46,836 nt of DNA from Zavarzinia sp. (GTDB taxonomy: Bacteria; Pseudomonadota; Alphaproteobacteria; Zavarziniales; Zavarziniaceae), in assembly GCA_025869435.1 (NCBI GenBank), contig JAOZVS010000129.1, positions 1 to 46,836 on the forward strand. The letters are read 5' to 3'. Every line of letters begins with the position of its first letter. Positions within the stretch are counted from its first letter, which is position 1. The notes under the pieces were generated by a model that was given only the letters and a program-made list of their open reading frames with translations, was not told the DNA's origin and did no database searches. This document shows positions 16,829 through 26,627 of the stretch, one piece after another. A program made the translations under genes and the position numbers.

Positions 16829-17163
16829 TGAACGCCATGCTTCCCACCTGGATCGATGTCTGCGCCGTCGCCGACATTCCCCTGCGCGGCGCCCGCGTGG
16901 TCAAGGCGCTGGATGGCGATATCGCGGTGTTCCGCACGACGGGCGATCATGTCTTCGCGCTTTACGACCGCTGCCCGCACAAGGGTGGTCCCTTGAGCCA
17001 GGGCATCGTCCACGACAGCGGCGTGACCTGCCCCCTGCACAATTGGGTGATCGACCTCGAGACCGGCCGCGCCCGGGGTGCCGACGAGGGCTGCGCGCGC
17101 AAGGTCGCGGTCGAGGTGATCGAGGGCCGCGTCCGCCTGCGCATCGGGGCGGCGCTGTCATGA
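16828..17163 (+). CDS. nirD: NirD, nitrite reductase small subunit
   Basis: A 111-residue Rieske-fold subunit of assimilatory nitrite reductase. It retains the Cys/His pairs CPH (in DRCPHKGGPLSQG) and CPLH (in TCPLHNWVID), so unlike many NirD proteins that have lost them it could bind a [2Fe-2S] cluster. The ATG at 16828 overlaps the nirB stop by one base, with AGGAGG 10 nt upstream; a GTG three bases earlier is also possible and has 7-nt spacing. It overlaps nasA by 4 nt. It works with NirB in the cytoplasm. Confidence 0.94.
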   Translation: MNAMLPTWIDVCAVADIPLRGARVVKALDGDIAVFRTTGDHVFALYDRCPHKGGPLSQGIVHDSGVTCPLHNWVIDLETGRARGADEGCARKVAVEVIEGRVRLRIGAALS

Positions 17164-19811
17164 CCGGGGCGACGCGCACCACCTGTCCCTATTGCGGCGT
17201 CGGCTGCGGCGTGCTGGCCACGCCAGGGGCGGACGGGCGCGTCGCCATCAAGGGCGATCCGGATCACCCGGCCAATTTCGGCCGGCTGTGCTCCAAGGGA
17301 TCGGCCCTTGGCGAAACCCTTTCCCTCGACGACCGCCTGCTTCATCCCCGGGTCGTCGGGGAGCGGGCGACATGGGATCGTGCCCTCGACCATGTCGCCC
17401 GCGCGTTTACCGACGCGATCCGTGACCATGGGCCGGACTCGGTCGCCTTCTATGTCTCGGGCCAGCTGCTGACCGAGGATTATTACGTCGCCAACAAGCT
17501 GATGAAGGGCTTCATCGGCTCCGGCAATATCGATACCAACAGCCGGCTGTGCATGGCCTCCTCGGTCGCCGGGCACAAGCGGGCCTTCGGCAGCGACACG
17601 GTGCCCGGCACCTATGAGGATCTGGAGACGGCGGATCTCGTCGTCCTCACCGGCTCCAATCTCGCCTGGTGCCATCCGGTGCTGTTCCAGCGCCTCGCCG
17701 CGGCGAAGGCCGCGCGGCCTGGGATGCGTATCGTCACCATCGACCCCCGCCGCACCGCGACCAGCGAACTCGCCGACCTGCACCTCGGCATCGCGCCGGG
17801 CGGCGATGTCGCGCTGTTCAACGGCCTTCTCCTGCATCTCGCCGCCGGCTCCCGGCTGGACGAAGGCTTCGTCGCCCGCCACACTAGCGGTCTCGCCGGG
17901 GCGCTGGGGGCCGCCGCCGGTTTCGACATCCGGACGGCGGCGCGGGTGACCGGGCTGTCGCCGGCGGAGGTGGAGCGTTTCTTCAACCTCTTCGCCGCGA
18001 CCGAACGGGTGGTCACCGTCTATTCCCAGGGCGTGAACCAGTCGAGCGCGGGCACCGACAAGGTGAACGCGATCATCAATTGCCACCTGCTCACCGGGCG
18101 CATCGGCCGCCCGGGCATGGGACCTTTTTCGGTCACGGGCCAGCCCAATGCCATGGGCGGGCGCGAGGTCGGCGGTCTCGCCAATCAGCTCGCCGCCCAT
18201 ATGGAGCTCGACAATCCCGGCCATCGCGCGCTGGTGCGGGATTTCTGGAATGCGCCCCGTATCGCCGACAAGCCGGGCCTGAAGGCGGTCGATCTGTTCG
18301 AGGCGGTGCATGACGGCCGCATCAAGGCCCTGTGGATCATGGCGACCAATCCGGCCGCCAGCCTGCCCGATGCCGATCGGGTCGTGGCGGCGCTCGCCCG
18401 CTGTCCCTTCGTCGTCGTCTCCGACGTGGTGCGGGATACCGATACGACACGGCACGCCCATGTCCTGCTGCCCTCCACCGCCTGGGGCGAAAAGGATGGC
18501 ACGGTGACCAATTCCGAACGCCGCATCTCGCGCCAGCGCGCCTTCCTGCCGCCCCCGGGCGAGGCGAGAGCGGACTGGTGGCAGATGGCTGAGGTGGCGC
18601 GGCGCATGGGCTTTTCCGGCTTCGACTGGGATGGTCCGGCCGAGATCTTCCGCGAACATGCCGCCCTCTCGGCCCATGGCAATGACGGTTGCCGCGATTT
18701 CGATATCGGCGCCCATGCCGAAATCGACGCGGCGGGTTACGAGGGCCTCGCCCCGTTCCACTGGCCGCGGCCGGCGGGGCAGGGGCCGCGCCAGCGCTTC
18801 TTCGGCGATGGAAAATTCCATCACCCCGATGGCAAGGCCCGTTTCGTGGCGACGCCCTGGCGTCCGGCCCGGGGCCAGACCTCGGCGGCAAGGCCGCTGA
18901 TCCTGAACACCGGCCGCGTGCGCGACCAGTGGCACACGATGACGCGAACCGGCAAGGCGGCCCGCCTGACCAGCCATTACGCCGAGCCCTTCGTCGAGGT
19001 GAATCCGGCGGATGCCCGCGCCCTTGGCCTCGCCGCCGCCGACCTCGCCCTGATCGAGAGCGATCGCGGCGGCGCGCTCCTGCGCGTGCTGGTCACCGAG
19101 CGCCAGCGCCCGGGCGCCGTCTTCGCGCCCATTCACTGGACCGGGCAGCAGGCCGCGCGCGCGCGGGTCGATGCCCTGATCGCGCCCCATGTCGATCCTG
19201 TCTCGGGCCAGCCGGAATCGAAATTCACCCCGGTCTCGCTGCGGCGGTTCCAGGCGGCCTGGTATGGTTTCGCCGTCAGCCGCCGCCGTCTCGCGGTCTC
19301 CGGCCTCGACTATTGGGCGCTGGCGCCGGTCGACGGCGGCTATCGGGCCGAGCTGGGCGGCGCCGATGCGCCGGGTGACTGGCCGGCGGCGATGGCGGCC
19401 CTGCTCGATCCCGCCGAGGAGGCCGAAGTCCTCGCCTATCGCGATGTCGCCCGCGGGGTTTACCGTTTCGCGGTCTATGAGGCGGGGGTGCTGTCCGCCG
19501 CGCTGTTCGTCGCGCCGGAGCCGGTGGAAATCGCCCGGGGCTGGCTGATCGGACAATTGGGCCGCGCGCTCGATGGCGCCGAGCGGCTGCGCCTGCTGGC
19601 GGGCCGGGGCGGCGACGCGGCGGCCGATCCGGGCGCGCTTGTCTGTTCCTGCTTCTCGGTCGGGGTCAATCAGATCACGGCGGCGGTGAAGGCCGGCGCC
19701 CAGTCCATCGACGCCATTGGCTCATGCCTGAAGGCGGGAACCAACTGCGGCTCCTGCCGCATGGAAATCGGGAGGCTGATCGATGCCTGTTCAACAGCGA
19801 AAGCCGGTTGA
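17160..19811 (+). CDS. nasA: NasA, assimilatory nitrate reductase catalytic subunit with C-terminal [2Fe-2S] domain
   Basis: A molybdenum bis-MGD enzyme that reduces nitrate to nitrite in the cytoplasm. The 883-residue protein begins with a [4Fe-4S] site CPYCGVGC plus GRLCSKG (C9, C12, C16, C44). The molybdopterin oxidoreductase core follows, with TNSRLCMASSVAGHK, TGQPNAMGGREVGG and the dinucleotide-binding C-terminal part (LILNTGRVRDQWHTMTRTGK, in two pieces: LILNTGRVRDQ, WHTMTRTGK). The last about 60 residues form a BFD-like [2Fe-2S] domain (CSCFSVG... and CGSCRMEI). The true start is the ATG at 17160, overlapping nirD by 4 nt. Longer frames run through nirD. No separate NasB-type flavoprotein gene is present nearby. 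Confidence 0.96.
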   Translation: MTGATRTTCPYCGVGCGVLATPGADGRVAIKGDPDHPANFGRLCSKGSALGETLSLDDRLLHPRVVGERATWDRALDHVARAFTDAIRDHGPDSVAFYVSGQLLTEDYYVANKLMKGFIGSGNIDTNSRLCMASSVAGHKRAFGSDTVPGTYEDLETADLVVLTGSNLAWCHPVLFQRLAAAKAARPGMRIVTIDPRRTATSELADLHLGIAPGGDVALFNGLLLHLAAGSRLDEGFVARHTSGLAGALGAAAGFDIRTAARVTGLSPAEVERFFNLFAATERVVTVYSQGVNQSSAGTDKVNAIINCHLLTGRIGRPGMGPFSVTGQPNAMGGREVGGLANQLAAHMELDNPGHRALVRDFWNAPRIADKPGLKAVDLFEAVHDGRIKALWIMATNPAASLPDADRVVAALARCPFVVVSDVVRDTDTTRHAHVLLPSTAWGEKDGTVTNSERRISRQRAFLPPPGEARADWWQMAEVARRMGFSGFDWDGPAEIFREHAALSAHGNDGCRDFDIGAHAEIDAAGYEGLAPFHWPRPAGQGPRQRFFGDGKFHHPDGKARFVATPWRPARGQTSAARPLILNTGRVRDQWHTMTRTGKAARLTSHYAEPFVEVNPADARALGLAAADLALIESDRGGALLRVLVTERQRPGAVFAPIHWTGQQAARARVDALIAPHVDPVSGQPESKFTPVSLRRFQAAWYGFAVSRRRLAVSGLDYWALAPVDGGYRAELGGADAPGDWPAAMAALLDPAEEAEVLAYRDVARGVYRFAVYEAGVLSAALFVAPEPVEIARGWLIGQLGRALDGAERLRLLAGRGGDAAADPGALVCSCFSVGVNQITAAVKAGAQSIDAIGSCLKAGTNCGSCRMEIGRLIDACSTAKAG

Positions 19812-20622
19812 GGTGAAACTGGTCCGGGGCGGCGCTGCCCTGCCGCCCGGCCCGGACAAAGGGCCGGGACGGGTCACGCTGGTCGGCGCCGGCCCGGGCG
19901 ATCCCGAGCTTCTGACCCTGAAGGCGGTGAAGGCGCTGCAGGCGGCGGATGTCGTGCTGTTCGACGATCTGGTCGGCGACGGCATCCTCGACCTCGTGCA
20001 CCGGAAGGCGCGTTGCCTCGCGGTCGGCAAGCGCGGTGGCCGTGCCTCCTGCCGGCAGCAGGATATCGACGACCTGATGGTGAAATTCGCCCGCAAGGGC
20101 AAGCAGGTGGTACGCCTGAAGTCGGGCGATCCCATGATCTTCGGCCGCGCCGGCGAGGAGATCGAGCGTCTGCGCCGCGAGGGTATCGCGGTCGAGGTGA
20201 TCCCGGGGATCACCGCCGGCCTCGCCATGGCATCGGCCCTCGGCATTTCGCTGACCCACCGCGATCATGCCCAGTCGGTCCGCTTCGTCACCGGCCATTC
20301 GCGCCATGGCACCCTGCCGGATACGCTCGACTGGCGGGGTCTGGCCGATGCCCGCACCACGCTCGTCGTCTACATGGGCGGGCGCACGGTCGGGGACATG
20401 GTCGCCCGCCTGGTCGCGGCCGGCCTGCCGGCGGAAACACCCGCCGTCGCCGTCCGCTCGGTCTCCCGCCCGAGCGAGGGGCGCTGGGCGGGGCCGCTGT
20501 CCCTCCTCGCGGAAGGCGCGGCCGGCCTTGGCCTCGACGAGCCGATCCTGATCGCGATCGGCGACAGCCTCGGGGCGGCGCAGGCCCTCGACATGACCGA
20601 AGGCCTGGCGGCCTTCGGCTGA
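19783..20622 (+). CDS. cobA: Uroporphyrinogen-III C-methyltransferase
   Basis: CobA/SUMT methylates uroporphyrinogen III twice to precorrin-2, the precursor of siroheme (needed by NirB) and of cobalamin. The 279-residue protein has the tetrapyrrole-methylase signatures VGAGPGDPE (34-42), VVRLKSGDPMIFGRAGEE and VIPGITAGLAMASALGISLTHRDHA (here noted as PGITAG and LTHRDHA). It lacks the CysG N-terminal dehydrogenase/chelatase half. Its 5' end overlaps nasA by 29 nt in another frame, a strong sign of co-expression. It ends 8 nt before the convergent purK. Confidence 0.95.
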   Translation: MPVQQRKPVEVKLVRGGAALPPGPDKGPGRVTLVGAGPGDPELLTLKAVKALQAADVVLFDDLVGDGILDLVHRKARCLAVGKRGGRASCRQQDIDDLMVKFARKGKQVVRLKSGDPMIFGRAGEEIERLRREGIAVEVIPGITAGLAMASALGISLTHRDHAQSVRFVTGHSRHGTLPDTLDWRGLADARTTLVVYMGGRTVGDMVARLVAAGLPAETPAVAVRSVSRPSEGRWAGPLSLLAEGAAGLGLDEPILIAIGDSLGAAQALDMTEGLAAFG

Positions 20623-20630
20623 AAGCGGGC

Positions 20631-21787
<1,157 letters not shown>

Positions 21788-21791
<4 letters not shown>

Positions 21792-22276
21792 TCCGCCGTC
21801 TCCGGCACGCTTTCGGTCTGGCGCCGACGGAATTCGATCAGCCGGGCATCGAGCACCGGGTCCGACAGGGCGAGGATCGACGCGGCCAGAAGCCCTGCGT
21901 TGATCGCGCCGGGCTTGCCGATGGCGAGGGTGCCGACCGGCACGCCGCCCGGCATCTGCACGATGGAAAGCAGCGAATCCTGGCCCTTCAGACTGTGGCT
22001 TTCGACGGGAACGCCCAGCACCGGCAGGCTGGTCAGCGAGGCGGTCATGCCCGGCAGATGGGCGGCGCCGCCCGCGCCCGCGATGATCACCTTGATGCCC
22101 CGGGATTTGGCCCCCTTGGCGTAATCGAACATGCGCTCGGGCGTGCGGTGGGCGGAAACCACCTTCACCTCATGCGGCACGCCGAGGTTGGCCAGGGTTT
22201 CGGCGGCATGAATCATGGTCGGCCAGTCCGACCGGCTGCCCATGATGATGCCGACGACGGGAGAAACAGAGGTCAT
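21788..22276 (-). CDS. purE: PurE, N5-CAIR mutase
   Basis: PurE rearranges N5-CAIR to CAIR. The 162-residue class I PurE has [12 protein letters not shown] near the N-terminus, the [15 protein letters not shown] loop with the catalytic histidine, and the Gly/Ala-rich [19 protein letters not shown] and [25 protein letters not shown] segments (quoted in part). Its stop overlaps the purK start by 4 nt. A YdcH-like gene lies 13 nt upstream on the same strand, so the three probably share a transcript. Confidence 0.97.
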
Positions 22277-22289
22277 GGATGAGAGCCTG

Positions 22290-22490
22290 TCAGGCGATGA
22301 TGTCGGGCAGGAGCTGGCTGTTGACCTTCAGGATCAGATCCTTCAGTTGCAGCTTGCGCTTTTTCAGACGCTGCACCTGGATCTGATCGAAAGGCGGTGT
22401 CGTGATAAGGGCGTCGATGGCAGCGTCAAGGTCACGATGTTCCTGCATCAATTCCGTCAGCTTACGCTGAAGCTCTTCCTCGTCCACCAT
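22290..22490 (-). CDS. YdcH-family (DUF465) small protein
   Basis: A 66-residue, highly charged protein of the YdcH/DUF465 family. Two helices are expected, with the family hallmark '[15 protein letters not shown]' followed by a short tail; the first helix is acidic ([17 protein letters not shown]). The function is unknown. I use the ATG at 22488-22490; a GTG at 22506-22508 would add six residues without a better ribosome site. It lies just upstream of purE and may be its leader gene. A second DUF465 gene is found at 23818-23985. Confidence 0.85.
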   Translation of the reverse strand: MVDEEELQRKLTELMQEHRDLDAAIDALITTPPFDQIQVQRLKKRKLQLKDLILKVNSQLLPDIIA

Positions 22491-22547
22491 TCGCGCCGCG
22501 ATCCCCACACCGGAAAGAGGGGTTTTATATCATGTCTGGACGCGACC

Positions 22548-23003
22548 ATGAATGTTTCTGACACGCCGGGCGCGACGGAATTCTGGCGCTGGTCGATCGC
22601 CTGTTACGATCGCCCCGGGATCGCCGCCTTCTGCCTCGATCTTCAGGACCGGCAGGGGCGGGATGTCAATCTCGCGCTGTTGCTGCTTTTCCTTGCGGAT
22701 CAAGGCTTCCGGCCGCTGACGGCGGCGGAGATCGGCGCGATCGACCGCGCCGCGACACCGTTTCGCCAATGGGCCCTTCTCCCCGCGCGGGCACGCCGCC
22801 GCGCCCTGAAGGCGGCGGGTGGCCCGAACTATGAAGCGGCCAAGGCGGCCGAACTGGACCTGGAGCGCGAATCGCAGCGTCAGATGCTGGCGGCCGTGCC
22901 GCCCCTTGGCCGTGATTCCCGGCCGGTGGCGGAGATCGCCGCCCTCAGTCTCGCCGCCTATGGCGTGACGGAGGCGGGGGGGCTGCTGGCGGCCCTCGGC
23001 TGA
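22548..23003 (+). CDS. TIGR02444 (DUF2390) family protein
   Basis: A 151-residue soluble, Ala- and Leu-rich helical protein that matches the TIGR02444 family of proteobacteria. Typical are the opening EFWRWSIACYDRPGIAAFCL, the DVNLALLLLFLADQG stretch (close to 'vNllLlclWla' in relatives) and 'FRQWALLPARARRRALK'. The function is unknown. It is transcribed divergently from the YdcH-like gene across a 57-bp gap, and its stop is one base from the convergent ubiX stop. Confidence 0.82.
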   Translation: MNVSDTPGATEFWRWSIACYDRPGIAAFCLDLQDRQGRDVNLALLLLFLADQGFRPLTAAEIGAIDRAATPFRQWALLPARARRRALKAAGGPNYEAAKAAELDLERESQRQMLAAVPPLGRDSRPVAEIAALSLAAYGVTEAGGLLAALG

Positions 23004-23004
23004 T

Positions 23005-23631
23005 CTATTTGTCCCTGGGCTTTCGCGCGCGGGGCCGGCCGCGCGGCCGTGTCGCCTCGCCCCAGCGCCGCACCGGCGCGGATTCGAGATCGAACAGGTC
23101 GAGCGCGCGGCCGACGCTCTGCCGCGTCGCATCCTCGATCGTCTCGAGTTCGGCGTAATAGGCCGGCACCGGCGGCATGACCACGGCGCCCATCTCGGTG
23201 ACGGCGGTCATCGAGCGCAGGTGGCCCAGATGCAGCGGCGTTTCCCGCACCATGAGGACAAGGCGCCGCCGCTCCTTCAGGATGACGTCGGCCGCCCGGC
23301 TGATCAGGCTGGAGGTCACGCCCGTCACGATTTCCGACAGGGTTCGGATCGAACAGGGCGCGATCACCATGCCAAGGGTGCGGAAACTGCCCGACGCGAT
23401 GGTGGCGCCGATATCGGCCACGGGATGCACCACATCGGCAAGCGCGTGGACATCGGCGACCTTCAGGTCGGTTTCATAGGCCAGGGTGAGTTCCGCCGCC
23501 CTGGTCATCACCAGATGGCTTTCGATGTCGAGGGCGCGCAACTGCTCCAGCAGCCGGATGCCGAGCACGACGCCCGAGGCACCGGAAATGCCGACGATCA
23601 TCCGGGGTTTCTGGGAAGGGGCCGGAGCCAT
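23005..23631 (-). CDS. ubiX: UbiX, flavin prenyltransferase
   Basis: UbiX prenylates FMN to make prFMN, the cofactor of the UbiD decarboxylase of ubiquinone synthesis. The 208-residue protein has the FMN-binding GISGASG (14-20), the central APCSIRTLSEI with the neighbouring SLISRAADVILKERRRLVLMVRETPLH region (quoted in parts), and PPVPAYY. The length is normal, with a basic C-terminal tail rich in Arg and Pro. No ubiD gene is in the window. It converges with the TIGR02444 gene, one base apart. Confidence 0.95.
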   Translation of the reverse strand: MAPAPSQKPRMIVGISGASGVVLGIRLLEQLRALDIESHLVMTRAAELTLAYETDLKVADVHALADVVHPVADIGATIASGSFRTLGMVIAPCSIRTLSEIVTGVTSSLISRAADVILKERRRLVLMVRETPLHLGHLRSMTAVTEMGAVVMPPVPAYYAELETIEDATRQSVGRALDLFDLESAPVRRWGEATRPRGRPRARKPRDK

Positions 23632-23817
23632 GGTCTTCGCGCGACTTTCGATTGTTGACCGGGCGGAGGGTGGGCGCAGCGGCGGGATGGGTCAACGGTT
23701 TTGGAACATGGTGCGGTGCAATATCGAATCGACGCGCTGCATTCATCATTGAAGGCTGACGATGCCGTTCCCACGTGCTTAGATGTCAGTCCCGTGAATG
23801 GAAGGGAGGATCTGCGA

Positions 23818-23985
23818 ATGAGCCTTGAAGCACGCGCAAGCAGCCTGTCCCAGCGTCATGCGTCGGTCGACCGGGAATTGGAGGCCGAATCCCACCGGCC
23901 GATGCCGGATCCGGCGGTCATCACCAAGCTCAAGCGCGAAAAATTGCGCATCAAGGACGAGCTTACTCGTCTGCCCAGCCACTGA
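23818..23985 (+). CDS. DUF465/YdcH-like small protein
   Basis: A 55-residue charged helical protein: two predicted helices, the first ending near residue 25 and the second holding 'ITKLKREKLRIKDELTRL', the DUF465 hallmark. The ATG has GGGAGGA 7 nt upstream, an unusually clear ribosome site. It is monocistronic, with an intrinsic terminator 35 nt downstream. The function is unknown. Compared with the gene at 22290-22490 it is shorter and has a SHRPMPD turn. Confidence 0.85.
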   Translation: MSLEARASSLSQRHASVDRELEAESHRPMPDPAVITKLKREKLRIKDELTRLPSH

Positions 23986-24019
23986 TCCCACAAGCTGAAT
24001 TCGCCCCGCTCGGGGCCAG

Positions 24020-24056
24020 GGGCCACGTCGGCATGATCGGCGTGGCCCTTGTTTTT
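24020..24056 (+). terminator. Intrinsic terminator
   Basis: GGGCCACG (24020-24027) pairs with CGTGGCCC (24041-24048) around a 13-nt loop, followed by TTGTTTTT. It ends the small DUF465 gene. Confidence 0.88.
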
Positions 24057-24142
24057 GGCGCCTGTGATCGCCGTCATCGCCTTCGCGCGGCGAACGTGAT
24101 CGAATGACCCTCTAATCCGTCGATCTCGCGCCTGGACCCGGC

Positions 24143-26275
24143 ATGATGCGCCTTTTCACCCCCGGACGATTGCGCCGCCTGGCCCTGGCCGGGCTGGCGA
24201 CCCTGGCCGTGCTGGCGGGGCTTGCCCTCGTGCTCGACCGGCTCTATCCGCTGCCGCTCGATCTCGTCGCCAGCCGCTCGACCATCGTGCTCGACGCCAG
24301 CGGCCAGCCCTTGCGCGCCTTTCAGGCCGATGACGGGCGCTGGCGTTTCACGGCGCAGCCGGCAGACGTCGATCCCCGCTTCATCGCCATGCTCACCGCC
24401 TATGAAGACCGGCGCTTTCGGGATCACTGGGGCGTCGATCCCTTCGCGGTGTTGCGGGCGGCGGGGCAGGCGGCGGTGGCGGGCCATATCGTCTCCGGCG
24501 CCTCGACCCTGAGTATGCAGACCGCGCGCCTGATCCAGCCCCGGCCGCGCAGTTTCGGCGCCAAGCTGATTGAAATGGCCCGGGCGCTGCAACTCGAGGC
24601 GCATCTGTCGAAGGATGAAATCCTCGGCCTCTATCTCACCCTCGCGCCCTATGGCGGCAATCTCGAAGGGGTGCGCGCGGCTTCGCTGTTCTATTTCGGC
24701 AAGGAGCCGGACCATCTGACCGACAGCGAAGCGGCCCTGCTGGTCGCCCTGCCGCAATCGCCCGAGCGGCGCCGCCCCGACCGCCACGAGGATGTCGCCC
24801 GGCGGATGCGCGACGAGGTGCTGACCCGGGTCGCCGAAGCCGGCGTCATCACCGAAGCAGCCGCCCGCGAGGCGATGGAGGAAGCGGTGCCGGTCGCCCG
24901 TCTGCCCGCGCCCTTCTTCGCCCCCCATCTGGCGGAGCGGCTGCATATGGCCGATCCCGCCGCTTCTGTGATCGCCAGCACGATCGACCGCGACCTGCAG
25001 TACAAGCTGGAAGACCTCGCCGCCCGCAACATCGGCCAGTTCGAGGCGACGGCCAATATCGCCATCCTCGTCGTCGCCAACGAGGGCCGGCGGGTGGTCG
25101 CCAGCGTCGGCTCCGCCGGCTATTTCGACCGGCGGCGCGCGGGGCCGATCGACATGACCATGGCGGTCCGCTCCCCCGGTTCGGCCCTGAAACCGTTCAT
25201 CTATGGCATGGGCTTCGAGGATCTGGTCTGCCATCCCGAAACCATCGTGGTCGACCGGCCGACCCATTTCGGCGGCTATGCCCCGAAGAATTTCGACCGG
25301 CTCTATCGGGGCGAGGTCAAGCTGGCGGAAGCGCTTCAGCTGTCGCTGAATATTCCCGCCGTCGCCGTCCTCGATCTGGTCGGGCCCCGCCGCTTCTCGG
25401 CCCGGCTGGCGGCCTCGGGCGTGCGCCTTCGCCTGCCCGATCCGGGCGCGGAGCCCAGCCTGCCCATCGCCCTTGGCGGTGTCGGCGTCACCTTGCGCGA
25501 TCTCGTCACGCTTTACGCCGCCCTGGCCGATGGCGGGCGGGCGCTGCCGCTGCGCGACCGCATCCACGACGAGGCGGGCGTGCCCGCCACCCTGCTGTCG
25601 GCTTCCGCCGCGTGGCAGGTCACCGCGATCCTGCGCGACACGCCGCCGCCGCCCCATCTCCTGCCCGGGGAATCGACTTCGGACGGGCGCCAGATCGCCT
25701 ATAAGACCGGCACGTCCTATGGTTTTCGCGATGCCTGGGCGATCGGCTACGACAGGGATTATACCGTCGGGGTCTGGGTCGGCCGGCCGGACGGTTCCTT
25801 CTCGCCCGGGCGCATGGGCCGCGAGGCCGCCGCGCCCCTCGTCTTCGCCGCCTTTTCCATGCTGCCGCCGCCGGGTCCCGAAGCCCTGCGCCGGCCGCCA
25901 CCGCCGCCCGGCACGCTGATCGCCAGCCAGTCGGAACTGCCGCCCGGCCTGAAACGCCTGCGGCCGCGCCGGGGCGGCGACATCGCCGCGATCGCCGCCG
26001 GGCGCGAGACCCTGCGCCTCGCCGCGCCACTCGACGGCAGCACGATCGAGGTGCCGCGCCTCGAGGATGGTGGCCTTTCAAGCGTCCTGCTGCGCGCCAC
26101 CGGCGGGACCATGCCGCTGACCTTCCTGGTGAACGGCCGGCCGATCGCGACCACCGCCTTCCGCCGCCAGGCCGAATGGCAACCGGATGGCATAGGCCGC
26201 GCCAGCGTCACCGTGCTGGACGCCAACGGCCGGGCGGCGAGCGCCGATATCTGGCTGGCCAGCCCGGGCAGCTAA
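24143..26275 (+). CDS. pbpC: Penicillin-binding protein 1C
   Basis: A 710-residue bifunctional peptidoglycan synthase. After a membrane anchor (about 13-32) comes the GT51 glycosyltransferase with catalytic Glu in TAYEDRRF (E88), GASTLSMQ (119-126) and the second Glu region LQLEAHLSK (E152). The transpeptidase has SALK (347-350, nucleophile S347), SLN in LQLSLNIPAV and KTGTS (about 522). The C-terminal about 80 residues match the PBP1C-specific domain. Unlike many pbpC genes it is not preceded by the alpha-2-macroglobulin gene yfhM in this window. The ATG at 24143 is followed at once by a second ATG; either may be used. Confidence 0.95.
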   Translation: MMRLFTPGRLRRLALAGLATLAVLAGLALVLDRLYPLPLDLVASRSTIVLDASGQPLRAFQADDGRWRFTAQPADVDPRFIAMLTAYEDRRFRDHWGVDPFAVLRAAGQAAVAGHIVSGASTLSMQTARLIQPRPRSFGAKLIEMARALQLEAHLSKDEILGLYLTLAPYGGNLEGVRAASLFYFGKEPDHLTDSEAALLVALPQSPERRRPDRHEDVARRMRDEVLTRVAEAGVITEAAAREAMEEAVPVARLPAPFFAPHLAERLHMADPAASVIASTIDRDLQYKLEDLAARNIGQFEATANIAILVVANEGRRVVASVGSAGYFDRRRAGPIDMTMAVRSPGSALKPFIYGMGFEDLVCHPETIVVDRPTHFGGYAPKNFDRLYRGEVKLAEALQLSLNIPAVAVLDLVGPRRFSARLAASGVRLRLPDPGAEPSLPIALGGVGVTLRDLVTLYAALADGGRALPLRDRIHDEAGVPATLLSASAAWQVTAILRDTPPPPHLLPGESTSDGRQIAYKTGTSYGFRDAWAIGYDRDYTVGVWVGRPDGSFSPGRMGREAAAPLVFAAFSMLPPPGPEALRRPPPPPGTLIASQSELPPGLKRLRPRRGGDIAAIAAGRETLRLAAPLDGSTIEVPRLEDGGLSSVLLRATGGTMPLTFLVNGRPIATTAFRRQAEWQPDGIGRASVTVLDANGRAASADIWLASPGS

Positions 26276-26339
26276 GGCAGGGGACACGGCACCTGAATCC
26301 GGCTATAAGGCGCCGCATCTTCGCCCCCCGGAGTGCATC

Positions 26340-26627
26340 GTGAACGATACGACCATGTGGATCATCATCGGCTTCGCCGGACAGGCGCTTTTCACCATGC
26401 GTTTCGTCGTGCAGTGGATCGCCAGCGAGAAGGCGAAGCAAAGCCTGGTGCCGGTCGCCTTCTGGTTCTTCTCCATCGGCGGCGGCATCGTCCTCCTCGG
26501 CTATGCCATTCACCGGGAAGACCCGGTGTTCATCGCCGGCCAGGCCGGCGGCCTCGTCATCTATGCGCGGAACCTGTGGTTCATCTATGGCCACAAGTTC
26601 AAGCGCGACGAAGGAAAAGCCGGCTGA
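26340..26627 (+). CDS. Stand-alone lipid-A-disaccharide-synthase N-terminal-like (LABN) membrane protein
   Basis: A 95-residue membrane protein with about three hydrophobic segments (8-26, 38-57, 65-85). It matches the domain found at the N-terminus of some LpxB proteins: GQALFTMRFVVQWIASEK and FWFFSIGGGIVLLGYAI are typical, as is NLWFIY near the end. Stand-alone forms usually lie next to lipid A or glycosyltransferase genes; the function is unknown. The GTG start (26340) has GGAG 6 nt upstream. It follows pbpC by 64 bp, and its 3' end overlaps the convergent methyltransferase gene by 29 bp. Confidence 0.88.
   Translation: MNDTTMWIIIGFAGQALFTMRFVVQWIASEKAKQSLVPVAFWFFSIGGGIVLLGYAIHREDPVFIAGQAGGLVIYARNLWFIYGHKFKRDEGKAG

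Noticed and set aside
14354-19556. Long minus-strand open frames opposite nirB and nasA
   Set aside because: They lie entirely antisense to strongly matching enzymes and lack recognisable domains.
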